From: Mycobacteroides chelonae
Lineage (GTDB): Bacteria; Actinomycetota; Actinomycetes; Mycobacteriales; Mycobacteriaceae
Length of the DNA: 64,000 bases
NCBI RefSeq assembly: GCF_016767715.1
Contig: NZ_CP050145.1
Span: forward strand, 4,960,001-5,024,000
Reading direction: 5' to 3'
Shown piece by piece: positions 52,199-61,047 of this stretch. Each line of letters opens with the position of its first letter. Position 1 is the first letter of the stretch. A program made the translations under genes and the position numbers. Below the pieces are notes generated by a model. It was not told where the DNA came from, did no database searches, and saw nothing but the letters and a program-made list of their open reading frames with translations.

Positions 52199-53584
52199 AT
52201 GGCGACCACGGAATCGTCCAGCGAGGGCGGCCTGCAGCATTCGTTGCAGAAGCGCCACCTGACGATGATCGCGATCGGTGGCGTCATCGGCGCCGGCCTG
52301 TTCGTGGGGTCCGGTGCGACGATCAAGGCGGCTGGCCCGGCTGCCTTCCTCACCTATGCCATCACCGGTGTGCTCATCGTGCTGGTGATGCGCATGCTCG
52401 GCGAGATGGCCGTGGCGAATCCGTCGACCGGCTCCTTCGCCGACTACAGCCGCCGCGCCCTCGGCGACTGGGCAGGATTCTCTGTCGGCTGGCTCTACTG
52501 GTACTTCTGGGTAATCGTCGTGGGGTTCGAGGCAGTCGCCGGCGGCAAGATCGTCCAAGATTGGTGGCCGCACTTTCCGTTGTGGCTGATCGCTCTTGTC
52601 CTCATGGTGGCCATGACCGCCACCAACCTCTTCTCGGTGCGGTCCTACGGCGAGTTCGAATACTGGTTCGCCAGTGTGAAAGTACTTGCCATCATTGCAT
52701 TTCTCGTCCTCGGCACGATGTTCGTACTGGGCTGGTGGCCGGGTAAGCACATGGACTTCTCCAACCTCACCAAGAGCGGGTTCGCTCCCAATGGCACCGG
52801 TGCGATCTTCTCCGCCATCGTGGTCGTGGTGTTTTCGATGGTCGGCCCGGAAATCGCGACCATCGCGGCCGCCGAATCCAAGGACCCCGCGCGGGCCATC
52901 AGCAGGGCCACCAACTCGGTCATCTACCGAATCGGGCTCTTCTTCGTGGGCTCCATCTTCCTGATCGCGGTGATCGTGCCGTGGGATAGCCCGACTTTGG
53001 GCACCTCACCCTTCGTCACCGCATTCAAGACCTTGGGAATTCCGCACGCCGACAACATCATGCGGATAGTCGTGCTCACCGCCGTGTTGTCCTGTCTCAA
53101 CTCGGCGATGTACACCGCCTCCCGCATGCTGTTCGTGTTGGCAGGCCGGGGCGAGGCACCGCGCAGCTGGCTGCGCGTCAACTCGCGCGGTGTTCCGGTG
53201 CACGCCATCTTGGCGTCCTCATTCATCGGATTCGTCTGCGTGGTGCTGGCATACGTCGCCGAAGACACCGTCTTTCTATTCCTGCTCAACTCCTCCGGCG
53301 CGGTAATCCTGTTTGTGTACTTCATGATTGCGATATCGCAGCTGGTACTCAGGCCCCGCACACCCCCAGAGAAGCTGATCGTCAAGATGTGGGGTTATCC
53401 GGTGTTGACGATCCTCACCGCCGGTGCGATCGTCGCGATTCTGGTCGCGATGGGCTTTCAGGACGGCACCCGCTCGCAGCTGTGGACCAGCCTGCTGTCC
53501 TGGGCGGTGATCCTGCTCGCCTTCGTGGCACTCCGGCTGACCCGGCTCCGCGCACCGGTGCCCGACGAACCGGTTACCCGGTAA
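52199..53584 (+). CDS. Amino-acid permease (APC/AAT family, GabP-like)
   Basis: 461 aa with about 12 TM helices. The N-terminal HLTMIAIGGVIGAGLFVGSG is the substrate-binding first helix of the amino-acid transporter family, followed by GEMAVANPSTGSFADYSRRA, in two parts, and FSMVGPEIATIAAAES. It resembles GABA/aromatic-type permeases; the exact amino acid is not predictable. AAGGAGAATCC lies before the ATG. The 3' end overlaps the convergent phosphotransferase gene by 11 nt. Confidence 0.88.
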   Translation: MATTESSSEGGLQHSLQKRHLTMIAIGGVIGAGLFVGSGATIKAAGPAAFLTYAITGVLIVLVMRMLGEMAVANPSTGSFADYSRRALGDWAGFSVGWLYWYFWVIVVGFEAVAGGKIVQDWWPHFPLWLIALVLMVAMTATNLFSVRSYGEFEYWFASVKVLAIIAFLVLGTMFVLGWWPGKHMDFSNLTKSGFAPNGTGAIFSAIVVVVFSMVGPEIATIAAAESKDPARAISRATNSVIYRIGLFFVGSIFLIAVIVPWDSPTLGTSPFVTAFKTLGIPHADNIMRIVVLTAVLSCLNSAMYTASRMLFVLAGRGEAPRSWLRVNSRGVPVHAILASSFIGFVCVVLAYVAEDTVFLFLLNSSGAVILFVYFMIAISQLVLRPRTPPEKLIVKMWGYPVLTILTAGAIVAILVAMGFQDGTRSQLWTSLLSWAVILLAFVALRLTRLRAPVPDEPVTR

Positions 53585-54623
53585 TCGCCCCGGCCCGCCG
53601 GAACAGCTGCAGCGTGAGACCGTGCAGGTAATCACCCACCGCCACAGGCGCTTTCCCGGCGAAGGCGCGGGCGTGCGTGCCCTCCAAGATGATGCCCAAC
53701 TTGAAACAGGCGAGCACGGTGTACCAGTGGATCGCGCTGAGATCACGGTCCGTGCGTTCCGCGTAGTGCGCGACGAGCTCCTCGGGCGTGGGCAGACCTC
53801 CGGCCTGCACGAGTGCTCCACCCAGTGAAGCATCGTCGCCATCCGAAGGCCACGTCGCCAACAGCCAGCCCAAGTCCAGCAGCGGGTCACCGATCGTCGA
53901 CATCTCCCAGTCCACGATGGCGGCGAGCTCAGGACCGTCATTGCGGAACATCATGTTCGCCAGGTGGAAATCACCATGCATGATCCCCGGCTTCCACTGC
54001 GACGGCCGATGCTGCTCAAGCCAATCGGCGACGGATTGCAGACCCGGGATGTCCGGGCCCGGGTACCCCTCGTGCTTGCTGAACGAGTCGAGCTCTTTGA
54101 GCCAACGCGGTACCTGACGCTCCAGGAAGCCGTCGGGATTGCCGTACCCGTCCAGTCCCAGCGCCTGATAGTCCAGTGCCCCCAGGGCGGCGATACCGCT
54201 GACCGCCTCCAGCCCCATCTGGTGCCGAATCTGCGGACTGCTCGCATGCAGCTCCGGCAGGGTGACCGAGGCATTGAATCCGTCGACCGGCTCCATCAGA
54301 TAGAAGACCGCGCCGCCCAGCACCGTCTCGTCGGTGCACGCCGCGATGAGCTCGGGAGCGGGAACTCCCTGTCCGCGTAACGCTCCCAGCAATCGCGACT
54401 CCCGGCGGATCACATTGTTACTGGCCTCACGTAGATGCTTCGGGGGCCGGCGCAACACATACTCGCGGCCGCCCCGGGTGAAGCGCACCATGATGTTCTG
54501 CGTGCCGCCCGTGATCGCCGAGACGTCCGCCACCTCACCCGCCGGAAGTCCCTGCTCATCCATCCAGCGCGAAACAACACCGAAATCAACGCTTTTCGGG
54601 TCGACATGCTGCGGAGCCGCCAT
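53574..54623 (-). CDS. APH-type phosphotransferase (ACAD10-like kinase domain)
   Basis: 349 aa of the aminoglycoside-phosphotransferase fold. MHGDFHLANMMF is the catalytic loop and AIVDWEMSTIGDPLLDLGW the metal-binding DxD-like segment. This branch is found fused to or next to acyl-CoA dehydrogenases (as in ACAD10/11), where it phosphorylates hydroxyacyl substrates. Here it overlaps the acyl-CoA dehydrogenase stop by 1 nt (TAATG), so the pair works together. Not an antibiotic resistance gene by context. Confidence 0.88.
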   Translation of the reverse strand: MAAPQHVDPKSVDFGVVSRWMDEQGLPAGEVADVSAITGGTQNIMVRFTRGGREYVLRRPPKHLREASNNVIRRESRLLGALRGQGVPAPELIAACTDETVLGGAVFYLMEPVDGFNASVTLPELHASSPQIRHQMGLEAVSGIAALGALDYQALGLDGYGNPDGFLERQVPRWLKELDSFSKHEGYPGPDIPGLQSVADWLEQHRPSQWKPGIMHGDFHLANMMFRNDGPELAAIVDWEMSTIGDPLLDLGWLLATWPSDGDDASLGGALVQAGGLPTPEELVAHYAERTDRDLSAIHWYTVLACFKLGIILEGTHARAFAGKAPVAVGDYLHGLTLQLFRRAGAITG

Positions 54624-55912
54624 TACAGGTTGCCCACCCGGTGCTCGAGGCGGGCCGCCACATGTGCCCTGGCCTTCTCCGTCAACGCCGGGATGTGACT
54701 CGGCGGGAACAGACCCTCATACGGGGTGTAGTCCTTGAGGACTTCCTTGGCGATGGTGACTTTGTGCACCTCGGTGGGGCCGTCGACCAGACCCATCACC
54801 TCCGAGTACAGGAACATCTTGGCCAACGGCATCTCTTCGGAGACGCCGAGCGAGCCGTGCAGGTGCAGCGCACGCTGGGCGACGTCATGCATCACCTTTG
54901 GCATGGCGGCCTTGATGGCCGCGATGTCCTTGCGCACCTTGAGGTAGTCCTGGTGCTTGTCGATCAGCCAGGCAGTCCGAAGCACCAGCAGACGGAATGA
55001 CTCCATCTCGATCCAGCTGTCGGCGATGCGCTCCTGCGTCATCTGCAACTTGGCGATGGTGCCGCCGCGTGCTTCCCGGCTGATGACACGCTCGCACATC
55101 ATGTCGAATGCCTTACGCACCTGAGCCACCGTCCGCATCGCATGATGCACGCGACCCCCGCCGAGGCGGGTTTGCGCGATCACGAACGCGGCACCCTCGG
55201 CACCCAGCATGTTCTCGGCGGGAATCCGGGCATTGGTGAAGCGGGTGTAGGCCTCGTCCTCGCTGAACCCATGCACGGTGATGTTTCTGACGATCTCCAC
55301 CCCCGGCGCGTTCGGGTCGACGATGAACATCGACATTCCCTGATACGGGCTGACATCCGGGTTGGTGACGGCCATGACGATCCAGAAGGCGGCGTGCCGC
55401 GCCTCGGAGTTGAACCACTTCTCCCCGTTGAGGATCCACTCATCACCGTCACGCACGGCAGTTGTCTTGAACAGCGTCGGATCGGACCCGCCCTGCGGCT
55501 CCGTCATGACGTAACAGGACCCGATGTCGCCGTCCATCAGCGGCTGCAGATACTTCGCCTTCTGCGCCTCGGTGCCGTAGTGCGCGAGGATCTCGGCATT
55601 GCCGGTGTCGGGAGCCTGGCATCCGAAGATCGAGGGGGCCCACACCGAACGGCCCAGAATCTCATTGAGCAACGCGAGCTTGAGCTGCCCGAAGCCCGGA
55701 CCGCCCAGCTCGGGGCCGAGATGACAGGCCCACAGCCCACGGCGCTTGACCTCCTCCTTGAGCGGTCGCACGTAGTCCATGGCCTCGGTATCGGACTTGT
55801 CGTACGGGTTGGGGAACACGTAATCGAGCGGTTCCACCTCGGTGCGGACGAATTCCTCGGCCCAGTCCAGCAGCTCCTGGTATTCGGGGTCGGTCTCGAA
55901 ATCCCATGCCAT
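54623..55912 (-). CDS. Acyl-CoA dehydrogenase (ACAD10/11-like)
   Basis: 429-aa flavoenzyme with the N-terminal helical domain, the FAD-binding CYVMTEPQGGSDPT segment and the C-terminal domain with TRLGGGRVHHAMR, HGSLGVSEEMPLA and LVDGPTEVHK. Start ATG at 55912 (AGGAAG upstream) gives the expected length. It sits between a TetR gene (1 nt before) and the phosphotransferase gene. With that kinase partner it probably oxidises hydroxylated acyl-CoAs in the manner known for ACAD10/11. Confidence 0.9.
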   Translation of the reverse strand: MAWDFETDPEYQELLDWAEEFVRTEVEPLDYVFPNPYDKSDTEAMDYVRPLKEEVKRRGLWACHLGPELGGPGFGQLKLALLNEILGRSVWAPSIFGCQAPDTGNAEILAHYGTEAQKAKYLQPLMDGDIGSCYVMTEPQGGSDPTLFKTTAVRDGDEWILNGEKWFNSEARHAAFWIVMAVTNPDVSPYQGMSMFIVDPNAPGVEIVRNITVHGFSEDEAYTRFTNARIPAENMLGAEGAAFVIAQTRLGGGRVHHAMRTVAQVRKAFDMMCERVISREARGGTIAKLQMTQERIADSWIEMESFRLLVLRTAWLIDKHQDYLKVRKDIAAIKAAMPKVMHDVAQRALHLHGSLGVSEEMPLAKMFLYSEVMGLVDGPTEVHKVTIAKEVLKDYTPYEGLFPPSHIPALTEKARAHVAARLEHRVGNL

Positions 55913-55913
55913 G

Positions 55914-56579
55914 TCAGTTACTTCCTGTCGGTTCGGGTTCAATGGGAAGTTCATGCGGACGATCCGTATGCACGCCGTCCACCACCATGTCGGCGATGCG
56001 CTTGGCGATCTGCGCCGGGCTCTTGCCATCGGCGCGGTACCAGACCGCCACCATGTTCAGCATCCCGAGAATCGCGTTGGTGATCAGGTGATCGCTGGTG
56101 CGAAACACCCCGGCTTCGTAACCCTCGTCGAGAACGCGTTGCCAGCAGCGCTGTAACTCGTCACGCATTCCCTGCAACTCCGCGGCCCGCCCGCCGGTCA
56201 GCGCGGATCCATCGCGGACCTGGATGGCAACCTGCTTGCGGTACTTGACAATAAGGATGACGTAGGAGCCGATGAGAGTGCGCAGACGCTTGGCGGGCGG
56301 GGTGTTCATGCCTGCGATGTGCGCAGCCTCGGTGAGCATTTCGTCGATGTAGCTGCGCAGGATCTCCCAGAGGAGTTCCTCTTTGGACCCGATGTGGTAG
56401 TACAGCGCGCCACCCCGTACACCGGCCGCAGCGCCGATCTCAGCAACACCGGTCGCGTGAAATCCCTTCTCGGCGAAGAGTTCTGTTGCCACATCCATGA
56501 TCCGCCGACGGGTCGCCGCGGCATCGCCATCGGCCGCGGGCGGACGGCCTCGACGCGGCTTGGCGCCGGCCTCGGTCAC
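55914..56579 (-). CDS. TetR-family regulator of the acyl-CoA operon
   Basis: 221 aa. HTH at about 22-68 (IMDVATELFAEKGFHATGV in part, GVRGGALYYHIGSKEELL). The C-terminal domain (KRLRTLIGSYVILIVKYRKQ) is like those of KstR2/FadR-type fatty-acid regulators. Start overlaps the SDR stop by 4 nt (ATGA) and its stop is 1 nt from the acyl-CoA dehydrogenase. It likely represses this operon through the dyad at 57329-57350, with an acyl-CoA as ligand (inference). Confidence 0.88.
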   Translation of the reverse strand: MTEAGAKPRRGRPPAADGDAAATRRRIMDVATELFAEKGFHATGVAEIGAAAGVRGGALYYHIGSKEELLWEILRSYIDEMLTEAAHIAGMNTPPAKRLRTLIGSYVILIVKYRKQVAIQVRDGSALTGGRAAELQGMRDELQRCWQRVLDEGYEAGVFRTSDHLITNAILGMLNMVAVWYRADGKSPAQIAKRIADMVVDGVHTDRPHELPIEPEPTGSN

Positions 56580-57313
56580 AGGATGCCGCCATCCAGTCGA
56601 ATCGTCGTTCCCGTGCAGTAGGCCGATGCATCACTTGCGAGATACAGTGCCGCGCCGACGATGTCTTCCGGTTCGCCCACGCGGCGCAACGGAATGCTGG
56701 GAATGAGCGCCTCGGCGAATCCTTCCGGCCAGGCCGCCGCGATATCTGTGTTGAAAAGTCCGCATTGAATGGTGTTGGTGCGCACGGTCGGCCCAAAGCT
56801 GTGCGAGAGGCCAAGGGTCAGGGCATTCAAACCGGCCTTCGCCGCTGCGTACGGCAACGCGGTGGCGTCGGGCCGCACCGCTTCGATCGAGCTGATGTTG
56901 ATGATCGAACCGCCGGCTCCTGCCGCCATCTTGGTGGCGATCAGGGCCGACAATCGGAACGGTCCCTTCAGATTGACCCCCATGACCTTGTCGAACAATG
57001 CTTCCGAGACCTGGTCCAGGCTGGGGTACAGCGGGGACAGTCCGGCGTTGTTGACCAACACGTCCACCCGCCCGAACTCCCGGTACACGGTGTCGACCAG
57101 CTCATCGCATTGCTCCCAGGAGCTGACATTGCAGGCCACCGGGAGCGCACGGCGACCGTGTTCGGCCTGCACCTGGGCGGCCAGCTCGTTACAGGAGTCG
57201 ATCTTGCGGCTCGCAATCACCACATCGGCGCCATGCGCGGCGAACGCCTGCACCATCGCCCGGCCCAACCCGCGGCTACCACCGGTGACGACGACGACCT
57301 TGTCCTGCAGCAT
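56576..57313 (-). CDS. SDR-family oxidoreductase
   Basis: 245-aa classical SDR: TGGSRGLGRA cofactor loop, NNAG, SSIEA with the catalytic Ser, YAAAKAG with Tyr/Lys, and the C-terminal TGTTIRLDGG. It would oxidise or reduce the hydroxy/keto intermediate in the same acyl-CoA pathway. ATG at 57313 has AAGGAGG five bases upstream. First gene of the SDR-TetR-acyl-CoA dehydrogenase-phosphotransferase operon. Confidence 0.9.
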   Translation of the reverse strand: MLQDKVVVVTGGSRGLGRAMVQAFAAHGADVVIASRKIDSCNELAAQVQAEHGRRALPVACNVSSWEQCDELVDTVYREFGRVDVLVNNAGLSPLYPSLDQVSEALFDKVMGVNLKGPFRLSALIATKMAAGAGGSIINISSIEAVRPDATALPYAAAKAGLNALTLGLSHSFGPTVRTNTIQCGLFNTDIAAAWPEGFAEALIPSIPLRRVGEPEDIVGAALYLASDASAYCTGTTIRLDGGIL

Positions 57314-57328
57314 CCAGTCCTCCTTGAC

Positions 57329-57350
57329 TAATGTGGCGATCGATACATTA
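57329..57350. promoter_or_regulatory. TAATGT-N10-ACATTA operator
   Basis: Inverted repeat with 6-bp arms (7 if the flanking base pair is allowed a mismatch). It is placed 15-37 bp upstream of the SDR start, at the promoter of the operon that encodes its own TetR regulator. Confidence 0.55.
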
Positions 57351-57390
57351 AAGAAGCGATGCCGATAGCGCAAGAGGCGGCAGCCGTGGA

Positions 57391-58071
57391 TCAGCGGGCG
57401 AGCTTGTCCAGCAGCAGCGTGAACATCGCCTCGGTCTTGTCATCGTGGGGGTCGAGTCGGCAGAACATCACCGAAGCGACGTAGTTCGCGCGCTGGCGCG
57501 CCACCAGACGGCAGGACCACGGTGAACGGTCAGTGGTTCGCGTCCAGTTCACCTCGTCTTGACCGCTGTGCCCGATGCTGAGCGTCCAATTCTCCGCGAT
57601 GCCGTTCACCGAGGTAACCCCATGTACTCCATCGCATCTGGACATGCGCTGGGCGAATTGCTCGAACTGCTGACTTGCCGAGGTAGCGGTCTCGAAGACA
57701 ATCAGCGCTGACCCTATGGTGTGCTGGCGAACCCTTCCGACCGTCTCGGAATACGCCTGGATGCGCGCCGCACCGAAGCTCAGGTACTGCTGCCGCGTGG
57801 CCAACGAGTATCCGTATGCACAGTCGGAGACCGTGTTGGCCGTCGAGAGCACAGTTTCGACGGCGGGAATGGTCTTGATATCCGGAAGGCCCACTGCCGC
57901 ACGGATATCCGAGGCCGACAGAAGCCGGTCTTCAAGGTCGGCCTGCCTGGGCGGCAGCACCGGATACAACTTCTCCGGCCTGGCGGGGGCCGCCGCGTCG
58001 CCCTCAACCGCGTGCGTACAGGAGGCCAACAGCGCGGCGGCCGTCAGTAAAACGACTGGTGCCCAGCGCAT
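57391..58071 (-). CDS. PknH_C-type sensor-domain lipoprotein, copy A
   Basis: 226 aa. Lipobox LLASC at about residues 14-18. The outer domain matches the PknH_C extracellular sensor fold: LLSASDIRAAVG, DCAYGYSLA, RQHTIGSALIVF, WTRTTDRSPWSCRLVARQRANYV in parts, and disulfide cysteines. No kinase gene is near. The start overlaps the stop of the next paralogue by 1 nt (TAATG). Likely a surface lipoprotein that binds a small molecule or wall component; unproven. Confidence 0.8.
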   Translation of the reverse strand: MRWAPVVLLTAAALLASCTHAVEGDAAAPARPEKLYPVLPPRQADLEDRLLSASDIRAAVGLPDIKTIPAVETVLSTANTVSDCAYGYSLATRQQYLSFGAARIQAYSETVGRVRQHTIGSALIVFETATSASQQFEQFAQRMSRCDGVHGVTSVNGIAENWTLSIGHSGQDEVNWTRTTDRSPWSCRLVARQRANYVASVMFCRLDPHDDKTEAMFTLLLDKLAR

Positions 58072-58757
58072 TACCGTGCCCCCGAGAGTTTCAGCGTCAA
58101 TCGGTCCAGCACATTGCCCGCCTTGTTATCCGAACCGTGGGTGCAGAACATCGACGATGCCACAAAGTTGGCCCGCTGTCGTGCAGCCATGTAACAGGTC
58201 CAGCTCGAGTCGACCACGCTGCGCGTCCACGCCACCTCATCGGCGGTGTCGGCACTGGTGATGCTCAGTTTCCATGAGGAGGGATCGCGCTGTGTATGCG
58301 TGGCGCTCGTGATCGCATCGCACCTGGCCATCAGACCGTTGAACCGCTGGAACTGTTGTCGAGCCGTGGCATCGTCGGAGAAGGTCACCACCGCATTTCC
58401 CACCGTATGCAGCCGCGCGACATCGCTCTCCTCCACATACAACTCGATGCGCGCCGCCTCGTGCTTCTCATAGGAAGCGATCTCGGCCAGTGAGTAGCCA
58501 GCCGCGCATACGGTGGCGTCGGTAGTCGAGCGGAACATCGCGTCCACTGCCTGCCCCGGCTCTAGCCGTGGCAACTCCGATATCTCGCGAATCTGCGGCC
58601 CCGTAAGCAGCGTGCCGCCGGGAAGCTTGCCGCCGATGGCGTGCAGTTCTGGATAAAGGCCAGCACGCTCGGGCGGCGGGGTCGCGAGTCCGTCGGCTAC
58701 GCGGGAGCAGCCGCCACAGGCAACCATCACGCAGAACAACACCGCCGCCACCCGCAT
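58071..58757 (-). CDS. PknH_C-type sensor-domain lipoprotein, copy B
   Basis: 228 aa. Lipobox ACGGC at about residues 13-17. Same fold as copy A: LLTGPQIREISEL, VCAAGYSLAEI, ARLHTVGNAVVTFSD, WTCYMAARQRANFVASSMFC in parts. First of a coupled tandem pair and clearly duplicated. In the serine/threonine kinase PknH this domain is the external sensor, so these are free-standing versions. Confidence 0.8.
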   Translation of the reverse strand: MRVAAVLFCVMVACGGCSRVADGLATPPPERAGLYPELHAIGGKLPGGTLLTGPQIREISELPRLEPGQAVDAMFRSTTDATVCAAGYSLAEIASYEKHEAARIELYVEESDVARLHTVGNAVVTFSDDATARQQFQRFNGLMARCDAITSATHTQRDPSSWKLSITSADTADEVAWTRSVVDSSWTCYMAARQRANFVASSMFCTHGSDNKAGNVLDRLTLKLSGAR

Positions 58758-58808
58758 TACCGCACCCCCTATCCCAGCATCCCCACTCGAGGTTTGCTAG
58801 AAGCGAAG

Positions 58809-60053
58809 CTACACCACCAGTGCCATGCGAGGGTCGGTAAGCAGCGCACCCAGATCCGCGAGGAACTTGGACCCCTGCTCACCGTCCACCAGTCGGTGGT
58901 CGAAGGACAGCGCGAGCGTGGTGACGTCGCGGACGGCGAGTTCGCCGTGCACCACCCAGGGGCGTTTGGCAATCGAGCCCAGTGCCAGGATGGCCGCTTC
59001 GCCCGGATTGATGATCGGGGTACCCGCATCGACGCCGAACACTCCGATATTGGTCAACGTGAACGTTCCGCCGGACATATCGGCGGGCGCTGTCTTTCCC
59101 TCGCGTGCGGTAGTCACCAACTGCGCGAATGCGATCGCCAGTTCACGCAGCGACATCCCGCTGGCGTTCTTCACGTTCGGGACCACCAGTCCGCGCTCGG
59201 TCGCTGCCGCCACACCGAGATTCACGTAATGCTTGATGACGATCTCGCCGGCTTGCTCATCCCAGGTGGAATTCAGCGAGGGGTGCGACCGCAGAGTCAA
59301 CAGCACCATCCGCGCGACCAGCGTCATGGGCGTGAGTTTGAGGTCGGGGAACTTCGCCTTCAACTCGGCCAGTAGCTCCATCGTCGCGGTCATATCGACC
59401 GTGAGGAACTCGGTGACGTGGGGCGCCGTGAAGGCGCTGCGCACCATGGCGGCCGCCGTGTGCTTGCGGACGCCCGCGATGGGAATCCGCGTCTCCCCGC
59501 CCACCGGAGCCACAGACTCAGCCTGCGGAGCGCGCGCGGTGAGACTGCGCGTGTAGGCCTCCACATCCTGCCGGGTGATGCTGCCCCCGATCCCCGTGCC
59601 GCTGATCAGGTCGAGGGCCACGCCCAGTTCGGCGGCCAGTTTGCGCACCGACGGTTTCGCGGCGGCTCGCACCGATTCCGGTGGGGCAACCGGCACTTCG
59701 GGTTCGACGAGGGCGAGGGCGGCCGAGCCCGCGCGACGCCGACGGCGGGTCTGGCCCGTCGACTCCGACGGGCCGTAGCCGACCAGGTTGGCGGGCTCGT
59801 CGGGTTCGGCACCGGCGACCTCGATCGAGATCAGCGGCGACCCGACCGCGAGGGTCGAGTTCTCCGCCGCCTCCAGGGCCACCACCGTTCCCTCGTACGG
59901 CGACGGCAGCTCGACCATCGCCTTCGCGGTCTCCACATCGGCGAGCACCTGGTTGAGCTTCACCTCATCGCCGACCTTCACCTTCCAGGCGATCAGGTCG
60001 GCTTCGGTGAGTCCCTCACCGAGGTCCGGAAGCAGAAACTGTTTGACTGCCAT
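58809..60053 (-). CDS. bkdC: Branched-chain keto acid dehydrogenase E2 (dihydrolipoamide acyltransferase)
   Basis: 414 aa. The lipoyl domain is at 1-80, with the lipoylated Lys in DVETAKAMVE. The peripheral subunit-binding domain (AAKPSVRKLAAELGVALD) and the catalytic CAT domain follow, with the HxxxDG motif in FDHRLVDGEQG. It transfers acyl groups from E1 to CoA. Similar to M. tuberculosis Rv2495c (BkdC), and the gene order is the same. Follows bkdB by 16 nt. Confidence 0.93.
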   Translation of the reverse strand: MAVKQFLLPDLGEGLTEADLIAWKVKVGDEVKLNQVLADVETAKAMVELPSPYEGTVVALEAAENSTLAVGSPLISIEVAGAEPDEPANLVGYGPSESTGQTRRRRRAGSAALALVEPEVPVAPPESVRAAAKPSVRKLAAELGVALDLISGTGIGGSITRQDVEAYTRSLTARAPQAESVAPVGGETRIPIAGVRKHTAAAMVRSAFTAPHVTEFLTVDMTATMELLAELKAKFPDLKLTPMTLVARMVLLTLRSHPSLNSTWDEQAGEIVIKHYVNLGVAAATERGLVVPNVKNASGMSLRELAIAFAQLVTTAREGKTAPADMSGGTFTLTNIGVFGVDAGTPIINPGEAAILALGSIAKRPWVVHGELAVRDVTTLALSFDHRLVDGEQGSKFLADLGALLTDPRMALVV

Positions 60054-60069
60054 GGATTTCGCACCTCTC

Positions 60070-61047
60070 CTATGCGGCGATAGCGCGGTCGACGGCGTCC
60101 ATCACCCGCTCCGCATCGGGCAGGAAGTGGTGCTCCACCTTGTTGGCGGGGTACGGGAGGGCGAAACCACCGACCCGTAGCACCGGCGCCTCCAGGTGGT
60201 AGAAGCACCGCTCGGTAATGCGTGCCGCGATCTCGGCGCCCAATCCCATGAACACCGATGCTTCGTGGACCACCACCAGCCGGCCCGTCTTGCGTACCGA
60301 GGCCTCCAGCGTCTCGAAGTCGACCGGCGAAAGGGAGCGCAGATCGACGACCTCGATCGACATCCCCTCGGCCGCGGCCATTTCCGCCGCCGCAGTGGCG
60401 ACGGCGACCATCGGGCCATATGCGGCCACCGTGGCCGCGGTACCAGACCGGACGATGCGGGCGGACGACAGCGGCAGCAGGTCTCGTGCTTCGGTGTTGA
60501 CCTCGCCCTTCTCCCAGTAGCGCCGCTTGGGCTCGAAGAAGATGACCGGGTCGTCGCACGCCACGGACTGGCGGATCATGTCGTAGGCATCTTGCGGCGA
60601 TCCACACGCCACCACCCGTAGGCCCGCGGTGTGGGCGAAGTAGGCCTCCGGCGATTCCGAATGGTGTTCCACCGCACCGATTCCACCGCCGAACGGGATG
60701 CGGATGGTCAGCGGCATGCCCACCGCACCCTTAGTGCGGTAGTGCAGCTTGGCCACCTGACTCACGATCTGATCGAAAGCCGGATACACGAAGCCGTCGA
60801 ATTGGATCTCGCACACCGGGCGATATCCACGCATGGCCAAGCCGACTGCGGTGCCGATGATTCCTGATTCGGCCAGCGGCGTGTCGATGACTCGATGATC
60901 ACCGAAGTCTTTCTGCAGCCCGTCGGTGACCCGGAAGACGCCGCCGAGCTTGCCCACGTCCTCCCCCATGACGATCACCTTGTCGTCGTCTTCCAGGGAT
61001 GCACGCAGACCCGCGTTCAGGGCACCGGACATCGTCATTCTGGTCAT
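60070..61047 (-). CDS. bkdB: Branched-chain keto acid dehydrogenase E1 beta
   Basis: 325 aa, E1 beta of the 2-oxo acid dehydrogenase family: GEDVGKLGGVFRVTDGL, DTPLAESGIIGTAVGLA, the central FGGGIGAVEHHSES loop and VVHEASVFMGLGAEIA. With E1 alpha it decarboxylates branched-chain 2-oxo acids with thiamine diphosphate. Start overlaps bkdA by 4 nt. Confidence 0.94.
   Translation of the reverse strand: MTRMTMSGALNAGLRASLEDDDKVIVMGEDVGKLGGVFRVTDGLQKDFGDHRVIDTPLAESGIIGTAVGLAMRGYRPVCEIQFDGFVYPAFDQIVSQVAKLHYRTKGAVGMPLTIRIPFGGGIGAVEHHSESPEAYFAHTAGLRVVACGSPQDAYDMIRQSVACDDPVIFFEPKRRYWEKGEVNTEARDLLPLSSARIVRSGTAATVAAYGPMVAVATAAAEMAAAEGMSIEVVDLRSLSPVDFETLEASVRKTGRLVVVHEASVFMGLGAEIAARITERCFYHLEAPVLRVGGFALPYPANKVEHHFLPDAERVMDAVDRAIAA

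Noticed and set aside
51266..52750. Long 494-codon version of the LLM gene
   Set aside because: The first 218 codons are antisense to the permease gene and show no LLM similarity; the ATG at 52096 gives the normal length.
53574..54623. Aminoglycoside resistance phosphotransferase
   Set aside because: The APH fold is present, but coupling to an acyl-CoA dehydrogenase indicates the ACAD10-type metabolic branch.
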